Source of the DNA: JANQNX01 sp965601665 | Lineage (GTDB): Bacteria > Pseudomonadota > Gammaproteobacteria > Eutrophobiales > Eutrophobiaceae | Direction: 5' to 3' | NCBI GenBank assembly: GCA_965601665.1 | Contig: OZ271833.1 | Location: forward strand, 1 to 64,000 | DNA: 64,000 bases | Shown: piece by piece, positions 17,168 to 24,587 of the stretch | How positions within the stretch are numbered: position 1 is the first letter of the stretch | How the letters are laid out: each line of letters opens with the position of its first letter | Notes under the pieces: model-generated | The model's database searches: none | What the model was told of the DNA's origin: nothing | Seen by the model: only the letters and a program-made list of their open reading frames with translations | Made by a program: the position numbers and the translations under genes

Positions 17168-17843
17168 TATTGCCTGAAACATCTCTGCCAAAAATATAGC
17201 GAGCTATATCTTCAAAAATATATTCATAATCTCTTCTGCTTTTGTTTTCAGGTAAATGAATATGTAAATCAATATGAAACTGCGGACTATTGTCTTGACC
17301 AGGTGGATTATTTAAACCTGTTGCTCCAGAGTTTTGAGTACTAGAGGAGTTTACAGGTGCTATGCTTGCTCCAAAATCAGCATAATCACATATAGCTTTG
17401 AAAGTAGATATTTGATATTGAATAGCTCTGTCGCTACCACCTGAATGAACATTAAAATAATTTTTTAACGTATCATCAGACTCTCTATGAGGTTCATGTG
17501 AATTCTCAAAAATCGGTGCCCAGCAATTTTTTATTCCTTGAGCTAATATGCCTGGCCCAGATTCTGGCATCATAAACTGCTTATATTGATCTGTAGGTTC
17601 ACCAGTTGAAGTTAATAAACCAACATTTTTGATAACTCGAAGTATTGTTGCATCGTTTGAATTTCTTAAACCCCATGACTTCAATGTCTCTCCTGTGATT
17701 TTGGTGGGTTTAGGTTTGGTTGGTACTAACTCTAAAAACCTTCTCAATGAGTTTGGGACGGTTGTATATGGAAATTTCGGGGTTGATATGCTTTCAGAAC
17801 TTTTACTCCTTGTTTTCTTTTTAGCTACTTTTTTCTTTGCCAT
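17157..17843 (-). CDS. DUF5343-type protein, partner of the nuclease, cassette 2 cargo
   Basis: The 228-aa protein begins with a Lys-rich basic tail (AKKKVAKKKTRSK), then the DUF5343 core at about 25-160 (PYTTVPNSLRRFLELVP, LKSWGLRNSNDATILRVIKNVGLL, GEPTDQYKQFM), a linker of Asn/Ser/Pro, and a C-terminal FHIDLHIHLPEN segment. DUF5343 proteins have a winged-helix look and recur beside nucleases in accessory DNA. It is the first gene of a two-gene operon with the DpnII/MboI-like nuclease. Function unproven; a DNA-sensing or specificity role is a guess. Confidence 0.72.
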   Translation of the reverse strand: MAKKKVAKKKTRSKSSESISTPKFPYTTVPNSLRRFLELVPTKPKPTKITGETLKSWGLRNSNDATILRVIKNVGLLTSTGEPTDQYKQFMMPESGPGILAQGIKNCWAPIFENSHEPHRESDDTLKNYFNVHSGGSDRAIQYQISTFKAICDYADFGASIAPVNSSSTQNSGATGLNNPPGQDNSPQFHIDLHIHLPENKSRRDYEYIFEDIARYIFGRDVSGNNDD

Positions 17844-18063
17844 ATCAATTCTCCATATCCATATTTATTTATGTTTCAAACGTATAGTGAAAGTATAACT
17901 AATAATAATTGTATGTCTTTAACAGATTTAATTTAACAAATTTGAGCGCTGCAATATGTTTTTAGAAAATGATTGTGAAAATTTCCTACAAAATTTTAAC
18001 CAAAAGACGATGATTTGTATTTGTTACAAATAAGTTACATTAATATATGACCTAATCTGATCG

Positions 18064-18330
18064 TTATAACACCTTTTCAAATACCATTGTGGCTTGGATT
18101 TTATCTCCACCCAAAAATCCCTTTGAACCTGATGAAGTAGTCGAAATAGTATGTAATCTATATCCTTGAGCTACCTGCTTATTTATCGTCGATTGTAAAT
18201 TAGTGAGGCTGGTGCCTCCGGAGCCTGTTCCGACTAATTTTTCTGTCAAAACAACTTGTATGACTATATACATATCTCCTTTTTTTCCCTGTGCGGCAAT
18301 CGCGTCTGCATCAAATCCAAATCCTGCCAT
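18064..18330 (-). CDS. DUF4177-like small protein, cassette 2 cargo
   Basis: 88 aa from the chosen start. ATG 18330 has an excellent ribosome site (AGGAGATAAC), which rules out the longer reading at 18363. The sequence (YIVIQVVL … NKQVAQGYRLHTIST … ATMVFEKVL) fits the short DUF4177 alpha-beta fold. It lies about 220 bp upstream of the DUF5343 gene on the same strand, so it may be separate cargo or part of the same module. No signal peptide or membrane helix. Confidence 0.7.
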   Translation of the reverse strand: MAGFGFDADAIAAQGKKGDMYIVIQVVLTEKLVGTGSGGTSLTNLQSTINKQVAQGYRLHTISTTSSGSKGFLGGDKIQATMVFEKVL

Positions 18331-18486
18331 TGTTATCTCCTGATTAATAATAAAATCTGCCAACGATAGTATTGTAGCTATTGTGCGTTTTAATAATACT
18401 TATTGTGACTTATTGTAGCTACAGTTGTACGAGTGCGAGCGTTGCAAGTCATTGAAATGTAATTAGATTGGATTTGCCGGGTTCCT

Positions 18487-18531
18487 CTTCGAACCCGAGG
18501 GTTGGGGGTTCGAGTCCCTCCGGGCGCGCCA
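18487..18531 (+). repeat. Copy 3: displaced tRNA-Arg 3' end
   Basis: 45 nt from the anticodon loop to CCA, identical to the intact tRNA, preceded by the shared terminal motif (18435-18470). It is followed by its own terminator hairpin AAGCCACC-ttgc-GGTGGCTT (18541-18560), which differs from that of copies 1 and 2, so this end came from a different tRNA-Arg context. Confidence 0.93.
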
Positions 18532-18540
18532 TAATTAACA

Positions 18541-18569
18541 AAGCCACCTTGCGGTGGCTTCGTTGTTTT
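18541..18569. terminator. Bidirectional terminator hairpin after copy 3
   Basis: GCCACC-ttgc-GGTGGC with T-rich flanks on both sides. It serves the displaced tRNA end and the convergent outer-membrane protein gene. Confidence 0.7.
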
Positions 18570-18583
18570 ACAAATTTAGTTCT

Positions 18584-19240
18584 CTAGAACCGATAACCAA
18601 TTATTCCCATGGCTCTGAAAGTTTCAAATTCAGCTTCAGTGCCGGAAAAGTTAGCATCATACCTAAGGTAGGATGCATTAACTCCTATATAAGCATTCGC
18701 AGTAATGTCATAATCAAAGCCACCCATAAACTGGAATGCGAAATCTGAATCATCATCACTACCGCTTACACTAATGCCTGCAATATTTGCACTAAGATCA
18801 ACATCAGTAAATGCATAGCCAACACCGGCACCAATATAAGGATGAAAGCTGCTGTTGTTAAATGACGAGCCATCATTATCACGCCATAAAAAATTAACAG
18901 TGAACAAATCTGTTTCATACTCAATTTCAAGAGGAACCAATAAAACTAAATTAGCAAAAGTGTCACCAGGTGACCCTGAATAGTCAGCGTCAGTAATCCG
19001 ATTATATTGGATGCCGAATGTAAATTCCGGATAAAGTGACCAGGCTTTATCGACATATAACCCGACGCCATATGAAAGTCCTTCATCTGTGTCAAGATCA
19101 TCCGAAATACCAGCTTCGGAAAGCTCTGGGTCACCGGTAGCAATACCAAATTGACCCTCAAGTCTTGTCTCATATGCTGCAGTATTAAATGCAACAAGCG
19201 TTAGTATCGAACTTAACAACAAATATTTTTTTAATTTCAC
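18584..19240 (-). CDS. Outer-membrane beta-barrel protein (OmpA/OmpW-like 8-strand type), cassette 3 cargo
   Basis: About 218 aa with a signal peptide (LKKYLLLSSILTLVAFNTAA), alternating amphipathic strands (YIGVNASYLRYD, FHPYIGAGVGYAF) and the terminal Phe of outer-membrane barrels (GIIGYRF). The GTG at 19240 is chosen because AAGGGGA sits at the right distance; an ATG at 19267 lacks one. It is the only gene of the third cassette. Function unknown beyond surface exposure. Confidence 0.78.
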   Translation of the reverse strand: MKLKKYLLLSSILTLVAFNTAAYETRLEGQFGIATGDPELSEAGISDDLDTDEGLSYGVGLYVDKAWSLYPEFTFGIQYNRITDADYSGSPGDTFANLVLLVPLEIEYETDLFTVNFLWRDNDGSSFNNSSFHPYIGAGVGYAFTDVDLSANIAGISVSGSDDDSDFAFQFMGGFDYDITANAYIGVNASYLRYDANFSGTEAEFETFRAMGIIGYRF

Positions 19241-19420
19241 AACCCATCCCCTTTGAAAAAAAAACAATACGGTAACACTCAGTGAAGGTAGCGTTGAATA
19301 GTAAGTAAGTACTATAAGAATATATTCAGGATATTTTCCTGTAGGACATGCTTACGAATTTGTTGCTGAGCGCGCCTTACAAATCATTGAAATATAATAA
19401 GATTGAATTATCAGCCTTCT

Positions 19421-19539
19421 CTTCGAAACCGAGGGTTGGGGGTTCGACAACTTTGCAGGAGCAAAAGTTGAACCGCAGAAGGCGGGCCCCGTAGGGGTGG
19501 GGCACAAGGATGTGCCGAATAATACCTCCGGACGCGCCA
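19421..19539 (+). repeat. Copy 4: degenerate tRNA-Arg 3' end split by a hairpin insert
   Basis: The first part (19421-19447) matches the tRNA from anticodon loop to TTCGA in the T-loop with one change, and the last part (TACCTCCGGACGCGCCA) matches the acceptor end. Between them are CAACTTTGC-agga-GCAAAAGTTG, CCCC-gta-GGGG and GGCACA-agga-TGTGCC. The insertion point and the order of first and last hairpins equal those in copies 1 and 2, but the stems differ with pairing kept. Preceded by the shared terminal motif (19368-19405). Confidence 0.85.
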
Positions 19540-19638
19540 TCTAGTTTTCTGGATATATAATTCCGTCAACTCATGTTTTTACATGGAACAGGAACCAACT
19601 GGCTTGATCTGGTTATATCCGGATTTGGAGAGGCGAAT

Positions 19639-20010
19639 ATGCGGTATTTATTGCTCATAATAGTTTTAACCCTTTCTTCTAATTTGAAGGCAGACTGGGT
19701 CGAGTATTCCACCAGGGTAAATGGTGATGTCTATTACTTTGATGATGCACGTGTACAAAAGAACGGTAGTCGGGTCACCGTTTGGAATAGGGCCCGGTAC
19801 AAGACTTCGGTAATGGCCGCGTTCAGTTATCAAAGCCAGATTGTTATCGATTGTGCTACCTATTCAGTGGCAACAACAGAAAGTACCTTTTACCTGGATA
19901 AGGATTGGCTCAAGCCTGCCATGGCGACTGACAGTACCGAGAAGCCCTGGGTAAGTATAGATGCTGAATCAGCAATCGGAGAACTGGCCAACAAACTCTG
20001 CAAGGAATAG
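19639..20010 (+). CDS. Surface-adhesin protein E-like exported protein
   Basis: Starting at the ATG at 19639 gives a 123-aa protein with a signal peptide (MRYLLLIIVLTLSSNLKA), then DWVEYSTRVNGDVYYFDDARVQKNGSRVTVWNRARYK and a Cys pair (IDCATYS … LCKE). This is the pattern of the short periplasmic/surface adhesin-E family. An upstream in-frame ATG at 19573 would bury the signal and is rejected. It is the first gene past the tRNA-Arg array and is on the opposite strand to the cassette cargo. Confidence 0.72.
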   Translation: MRYLLLIIVLTLSSNLKADWVEYSTRVNGDVYYFDDARVQKNGSRVTVWNRARYKTSVMAAFSYQSQIVIDCATYSVATTESTFYLDKDWLKPAMATDSTEKPWVSIDAESAIGELANKLCKE

Positions 20011-20089
20011 GACTCCATACGGAGAGTTATGTCATAAAGGAAGGCTGAGTCTATTGATATAAACAAAATAAGTCTGTACTACAGCTTGC

Positions 20090-20123
20090 AAAAAAAATGC
20101 CCGCGCTATTTGCATAGCGCGAG
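20090..20123 (-). terminator. Intrinsic terminator of the sugar dehydrogenase operon
   Basis: CGCGCTAT-ttgc-ATAGCGCG (20102-20121) followed on the minus strand by a run of T (A-tract at 20089-20097). Confidence 0.85.
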
Positions 20124-20149
20124 CATCTTCTTTAGTAGGTTAGTTATAA

Positions 20150-21472
20150 TTACTTGGCTGTAATCTTATAAATTTCACCTTCATCGGTGGACGCATACAG
20201 CGCATTATCCGGACCCATTACAAGCCCACGAAACCGCTTGGAAAAGCCGAGTGGCATGCGGACAACACTTTTGATCGATAAACCATCAGCTGCGATGTCA
20301 TACATATCAATACGCGAGCCGGCTGGCGTGTCGCCAAAAGCGATGCCCATGATGCCCGCAGTTAAACGACCTTCATAGATACCCCAGTTACTGCCTGTCA
20401 GGAACGCGGCAGATCCCGTGCCTTGAGAAAAACCGTTGTTATTCCATGCAGGCGGCATTAAATCCTTGAAGCGTGTATCACTCATGGGGGTGTACGCGGC
20501 ACGTACGGCGGGATCCATCGCATCCATCTGATTAGGCTCGTAGCCACAGTACTGGTCCGGGCATTCACCTCTACCGCCTCTCTTTTCTGCAGGATCCCAG
20601 CCTGCGTTACCACCATTTACCAGGGCGGTAATCTCGTCGTTATGCCAGGGCCCATGCTCGGAAGTAAACGCTCTGCCGTCGCCAGGACGGAAATCGATAC
20701 CTTGTACGTTTCTATGACCATAAGTATAGATACGCTTATCAAAACCAGCAGGTGGCTTGTTGCCTGAATGTGCTTTGCCATTACCATCGATTCTGAGTAC
20801 CTTGCCACATAGTAAGGTACCGTCCTGCGGACATACTCCTCTATGGCGATCACCGCCGGTTACCCACAGGTATCCTTCAGGACCAAAACGTAACCTGCCG
20901 CCATTATGCGCACCGGGGCCACCAAAGGGCTGGTTCGATTCGAACGGCTTATACTGGATGTCTGTGACGATATCTGTGCGGTTAGATACTTTCTTAAGAT
21001 CCTTACTAACCTTGAATCTCATAACAATGTTGCCGTTGCATTTTTCAAAATTCGTCTTGCATCCATCGCCATGATATTTGTTAGAGGTGGAGTAAACATA
21101 GAGTGTGCGGTTCTTGGCAAACCCAGGATCGGCTACCACGCCCAACATGCCGGCCTGGCCATCACAAAAAAGATCATTGCCTGAAGCTTTGTAACCTTTA
21201 GAACCTTTCATTCCGTAAAGTGCATTCACATCACCGGATGCAGTTCTTACTGAAAGACCCTTACATTTTTCAGTGTAAAACATGGTACCGTCGGGCAAGA
21301 AGGCCATATCCCATGGGTTATCAAGTCCTTCCATTACCGCCGTTGATTCAATGGTTGGTACATTCATACCTTTATTTGCGTGTTCCTCTGCATTGGCATT
21401 GGATGCCAATCCGACCAACATCACAGCAGACGCCGTGACTGTCGACAAAACCTTAGTAAATGATGGATTCAT
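20150..21472 (-). CDS. PQQ-type glucose/sorbosone dehydrogenase-like protein, periplasmic
   Basis: A 440-aa protein with a signal peptide (…VGLASNANA). It has the six-bladed propeller sequence of soluble GSDH enzymes: GLDNPWDMAFLPDGTMFYTEK, PGAHNGGRLRFGPEGYLWV, RIYTYGHRNVQGIDF and AFTSEHGPWHNDEI. These contain the His/Arg residues that contact PQQ and sugar in the family. A cytochrome c gene lies immediately upstream in the same operon and is the natural electron acceptor. The true substrate cannot be read from sequence. Confidence 0.88.
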   Translation of the reverse strand: MNPSFTKVLSTVTASAVMLVGLASNANAEEHANKGMNVPTIESTAVMEGLDNPWDMAFLPDGTMFYTEKCKGLSVRTASGDVNALYGMKGSKGYKASGNDLFCDGQAGMLGVVADPGFAKNRTLYVYSTSNKYHGDGCKTNFEKCNGNIVMRFKVSKDLKKVSNRTDIVTDIQYKPFESNQPFGGPGAHNGGRLRFGPEGYLWVTGGDRHRGVCPQDGTLLCGKVLRIDGNGKAHSGNKPPAGFDKRIYTYGHRNVQGIDFRPGDGRAFTSEHGPWHNDEITALVNGGNAGWDPAEKRGGRGECPDQYCGYEPNQMDAMDPAVRAAYTPMSDTRFKDLMPPAWNNNGFSQGTGSAAFLTGSNWGIYEGRLTAGIMGIAFGDTPAGSRIDMYDIAADGLSIKSVVRMPLGFSKRFRGLVMGPDNALYASTDEGEIYKITAK

Positions 21473-21487
21473 CAGTTGTCTCCTTAA

Positions 21488-21811
21488 CTAATTGTTATAT
21501 TTCGCATCTTTTAAATACGCAGCCAGGTTTGCAATTTCTTCATCCGTCAGTGACTTGGCCATCATGATCATCAAGGCTGAATTAGGCCCAATCTTTATCC
21601 CGTCTCTGTAAGTCTCTAGTTTTGATTTCACATAGGAAATCTCATTACCGGAAATTTTCGGGTAACTGGCCGCACCCTTGCCAGCAGGTCCGTGACAGTT
21701 GATGCAGGATTTTTTGTATCTTGCTTCGCCTGCCGCTTTATCACCAGCGACTGCAAACCCGGAAAAATTAAGAAAGAAAAAGATAAGAAAAAATTTAGCT
21801 AAGTTAACCAA
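21488..21811 (-). CDS. Class I c-type cytochrome, small
   Basis: 107 aa: signal peptide, one CxxCH haem site (SCINCHGPAGKG), a KISGNEISYVKSKL helix and a distal Met (MIMMAKSLTDEEI). This matches monohaem cytochrome c (c5/c553-like). It is 15 bp upstream of the PQQ-type dehydrogenase and probably carries its electrons toward a terminal oxidase. Confidence 0.9.
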   Translation of the reverse strand: MVNLAKFFLIFFFLNFSGFAVAGDKAAGEARYKKSCINCHGPAGKGAASYPKISGNEISYVKSKLETYRDGIKIGPNSALMIMMAKSLTDEEIANLAAYLKDAKYNN

Positions 21812-22007
21812 TGTCGGCCTTCCCTGATAAATAGAATTATTTACAAGTGTAGCTGGGACGTAATCTACAATAATGAGTAAGGTATTGAGTTAGGATTTAT
21901 TCCTGAAATTGAGCCAATATGTGAACAGAATGTGAAAAGGAGAACTATTACCGTAACATAAAATTAGACTAACTTATTCGCGTCACAGCGGACATGCCAT
22001 CCAATTG

Positions 22008-22247
22008 ATGATCTGGACAAAGCTGGTCTCCTCCCCGTTATCTGAGGTCAAGAATAATAACGTTTACGTACGTGAATCGGCTAATATCAACCTTGATAAC
22101 GCCGTGCAGACCGATGAATCCGGTAGACGCCTGTTAGTCACTATTATTGAACCTGGCGACAACATTTATGGCTTCACAATTGATAAGTTTGAAGAATATT
22201 CTCGACAGTACATAATGAACAAGGCCGGCATATGCCGGCCTTGTTAA
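22008..22247 (+). CDS. Doubtful small ORF (79 aa)
   Basis: An open frame with plausible composition (…VYVRESANINLDNAVQTDESGRRLLVTIIEPGDNI…) but no ribosome site and no family match. Its last ten codons run through the perfect palindrome at 22218-22245. It may be a decayed or spurious gene. Confidence 0.25.
   Translation: MIWTKLVSSPLSEVKNNNVYVRESANINLDNAVQTDESGRRLLVTIIEPGDNIYGFTIDKFEEYSRQYIMNKAGICRPC
22218..22245. terminator. Bidirectional terminator, perfect palindrome
   Basis: AACAAGGCCGGCA-TA-TGCCGGCCTTGTT, a 13-bp perfect stem just past the fasciclin gene's stop. Confidence 0.8.
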
Positions 22248-22279
22248 CTAAATTTAACTCTTTCAAGCTAATATTCAGT

Positions 22280-22813
22280 TTATGAAGCAGGTGGCAGAAT
22301 TACGGTGTCAATCACGTGAATAACGCCGTTGGTTGCCATTACATCCGTCGCTACGACTGTTGCAGTATTGACCTTGACTGATTCCTGCTCTACTGAAATA
22401 GATACATCTGCACCATTAACGGTTGTTGCACTATCCAGTTTGACCACGTCAGCTGCCATTACCTTACCTGAGACGACATGATAGGTCAGTACAGCTTTCA
22501 GCTGCTCGATGTTTTCAGGCTTCAACAGGTTTTCAACGGTACCTGCTGGAAGTTTTGCAAATGCTTCGTCGGTCGGAGCAAATACGGTAAAAGGGCCATC
22601 CCCCTTTAAAACGTCGATTAAACCGCCAGCCTTCAGCGCGGCTGCCAGGGTATTAAAACTGCCATTTGCGACAGCAACATCAACGATGTCCTGGCTTTCT
22701 GCTTTTTTCTCAGCAGCACCTGCAACCATACTAATGGCAAGCAGGGAAGCCGCTATAGCACCTGACAGGACTCTCATCACGTTTGAACTGGTAATAGTAA
22801 TTGAATTAGACAT
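22280..22813 (-). CDS. Secreted fasciclin (FAS1) domain protein
   Basis: 177 aa: signal peptide (…SMVAGAAEKKAES) and one complete FAS1 domain with both conserved boxes, H1 (FTVFAPTDEAFAKLP) and H2 (NGVIHVIDTVILP), plus the YHVVSGKVMAADV strand. FAS1 domains mediate adhesion or matrix contacts. It stands alone, convergent with the doubtful ORF to its left. Confidence 0.93.
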   Translation of the reverse strand: MSNSITITSSNVMRVLSGAIAASLLAISMVAGAAEKKAESQDIVDVAVANGSFNTLAAALKAGGLIDVLKGDGPFTVFAPTDEAFAKLPAGTVENLLKPENIEQLKAVLTYHVVSGKVMAADVVKLDSATTVNGADVSISVEQESVKVNTATVVATDVMATNGVIHVIDTVILPPAS

Positions 22814-23099
22814 ACAACACTCCGTTAATAAATAAACAAAAAGGAGCGGCGAAATTAAGAGTATTTATGTCAAAAAGATGTGTAAGAAATGGCTAAATTA
22901 AATCAAATTATTGATACCTGGATTGTAGTCTTTGTGTCACATTTCCTGTTAATGTTAACTTATTGATAATTATGAAGAATAATAATCTTTGAGCGTAATA
23001 TATCAGCGCTTTATTTAGCGCCCTTTTTTACAATGATCTGAACAACGGAACCAACCATTTTAAAGTGACACCCAGTAGCTGCTTTATTACACTTACATT

Positions 23100-23456
23100 A
23101 TGGATACAGAGGGCTTGAGTGAGCATATCTGTGCTCAGCTACAAATACTGGCACCGCAGATTAATGATGCCAGCTTGCTTGTTGAAGAGTGTCTTGCCAA
23201 TGCAAGAAAATATTTAACGGACGATTTCATTGTAATGCTCAGTCCTCTTGCATGGGCAAAAATTACACTTACCTACCATAAACACTTTCTTGATAGTGGT
23301 GTTGACATCAGTATTGCAGAAATTATCACCGCTGTACTTCGCGATTCAATAACTACTAATAGAATGGATATGGTGACTTTATCTTTGGCACAGCAGGCGC
23401 AGGAGATGAACAGGTCTGATGCTTCTACGCCCTCGCTTAAAGTCGTCAAAGAATAG
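23100..23456 (+). CDS. Hypothetical cytoplasmic protein (118 aa)
   Basis: A helical protein without signal or membrane segments (SEHICAQLQILAPQINDASLLVEECLANARKYL … SIAEIITAVLRDSI). No family recognised. Its stop lies 1 bp from the stop of the SelO-like gene on the other strand. A 286-bp gap upstream leaves room for a promoter; no strong ribosome site is visible. Confidence 0.55.
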   Translation: MDTEGLSEHICAQLQILAPQINDASLLVEECLANARKYLTDDFIVMLSPLAWAKITLTYHKHFLDSGVDISIAEIITAVLRDSITTNRMDMVTLSLAQQAQEMNRSDASTPSLKVVKE

Positions 23457-23457
23457 T

Positions 23458-24507
23458 TTAATTTAACCCATCCATTATTCCATTCTTGTTCGCATTGATT
23501 GTTTTAAGATAGTCAGCGTAGCCCAGAAATTCCTTTTCGTAACACTCCAGTGCCTTACGCAAATCATTGTCAGCAATTATCGGAGATAATGCCCGCGCCA
23601 GCACGTTACAGTTCCATAAGCCGATAACAGGTTGCTCTCCAAACGCGTAGCGTCCTTTCTCATCATTACTGCTGCTCACAAAGTTCGTATCGTGGTTCTC
23701 GGTAAAACTTGCTTCACCAAGATCCAGCGTGATCCCCAGTATGGATTGATTATCGGTATTCATCATGCCATGCGTGAAGCCAACATGTTGCCAATGAGCA
23801 ATCAAACGCGCGGTACGTTTAACAACCTCTGAAAAAAAGTCTGCGTACTTATTTTTTTCATCATGAATGCAGTCTGAATAATAATAGTGGATGACATAAT
23901 CTGTTAATTGTGTGAGTGCCGCAGTATTTCGTTGAAAATAATAATTCTCAAAAGTACCAAAACGAATGAAGCCTGGGGCGACACGCGTAATGATGGCCGC
24001 AGGCTCAAATTGACCTCTATAAACCTGTTCCTTGCCCGATATAACGCACAGGCTATGTGTACATGGCACGCCGAGCTTGATTAATTGCTGGCTTAAGTCG
24101 AATTCTCGTAAGCAACCGCTCAAGCTGGCACGGCCGTCAAAGTCTCGTGAGTAAGGTGTTTGTCCTGCGCCTTTCAGATGACATTCCCAAAAACCGGTTT
24201 CATTTTCTGTATCGAATAACAATATGGCCCGGCCATCGCCGAGCATCGGGTTGAAGTTGCCTAGCTGATGGCCTGCATAATCCTGTGCTAATGGTTTGCT
24301 ATCAGGAATTATCTTGTTCCCGCTAAACACCTGTAGAAATAGATCTGACTCGGTTTCATCTGCCGATAACCCTAACAATGTTGCCGTAATTGAATTAACA
24401 GTTTCGAACTCAGGATCGGTTAAACCCTGTGGCTGGAATTCGCAGTAGAAATGGTCGCCGAGTGAATAAAAGCGGTTTTTTACCGTGAGGTCTGTGAAAG
24501 AACCCAT
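23458..24507 (-). CDS. Short SelO/YdiU-like pseudokinase-fold protein lacking the C-terminal part
   Basis: Recognisable SelO motifs occur in order: YAGHQLGNFNPMLGDGRAILL, CHLKGAGQTPYSRD.DGRA, REFDLSQQLIKLGVP and HGMMNTDNQSILGITLDLG. These include the nucleotide-binding Lys and the metal-binding Asn and Asp. SelO transfers AMP to protein Ser/Thr/Tyr. This version has 349 aa, against about 480-500 for the usual enzyme, and ends about 130 residues early; several motif residues are also changed (DFDGRASL for xGDGRAxL). Either a short subfamily or a 3'-truncated gene. Confidence 0.82.
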   Translation of the reverse strand: MGSFTDLTVKNRFYSLGDHFYCEFQPQGLTDPEFETVNSITATLLGLSADETESDLFLQVFSGNKIIPDSKPLAQDYAGHQLGNFNPMLGDGRAILLFDTENETGFWECHLKGAGQTPYSRDFDGRASLSGCLREFDLSQQLIKLGVPCTHSLCVISGKEQVYRGQFEPAAIITRVAPGFIRFGTFENYYFQRNTAALTQLTDYVIHYYYSDCIHDEKNKYADFFSEVVKRTARLIAHWQHVGFTHGMMNTDNQSILGITLDLGEASFTENHDTNFVSSSNDEKGRYAFGEQPVIGLWNCNVLARALSPIIADNDLRKALECYEKEFLGYADYLKTINANKNGIMDGLN

Positions 24508-24544
24508 ATGAATTACATCTGCGTCCTGCGAAAGCTATATAAAA

Positions 24545-24570
24545 AAAGGCCCCGGATTACCGGGGCCTTT
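24545..24570 (-). terminator. Terminator of the aldehyde dehydrogenase gene
   Basis: AAAGGCCCCGG-atta-CCGGGGCCTTT, with an A-tract (T-run on the minus strand) at 24539-24547. Confidence 0.88.
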
Positions 24571-24587
24571 TCCAGAGTGTTGAAGAC

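Larger units (their letters stand above)
15028..19539. mobile_element. Tandem cassette array at the 3' end of tRNA-Arg, no integrase seen
   Basis: Three segments (15238-16219, 16430-18486, 18532-19420) are separated by tRNA-Arg 3'-end copies. All cargo genes lie on the minus strand, facing the tRNA, and are visibly AT-richer than the flanking core genes. The sequence just before each displaced copy is also conserved (GAGCGTTGCAAGT…TTGAAA…TAAGATTG). That suggests elements with a common terminus inserted by one recombinase. No integrase, excisionase or transposase is present in the segments, so mobilisation would have to occur in trans, or the array is a remnant. Confidence 0.75.

Noticed and set aside
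15028..19539. CRISPR array or classical integron at the tRNA-Arg repeats
   Set aside because: There are only four repeat copies at 0.9-2.3 kb spacing, with protein-coding segments between; no cas genes, no integron integrase and no attI.
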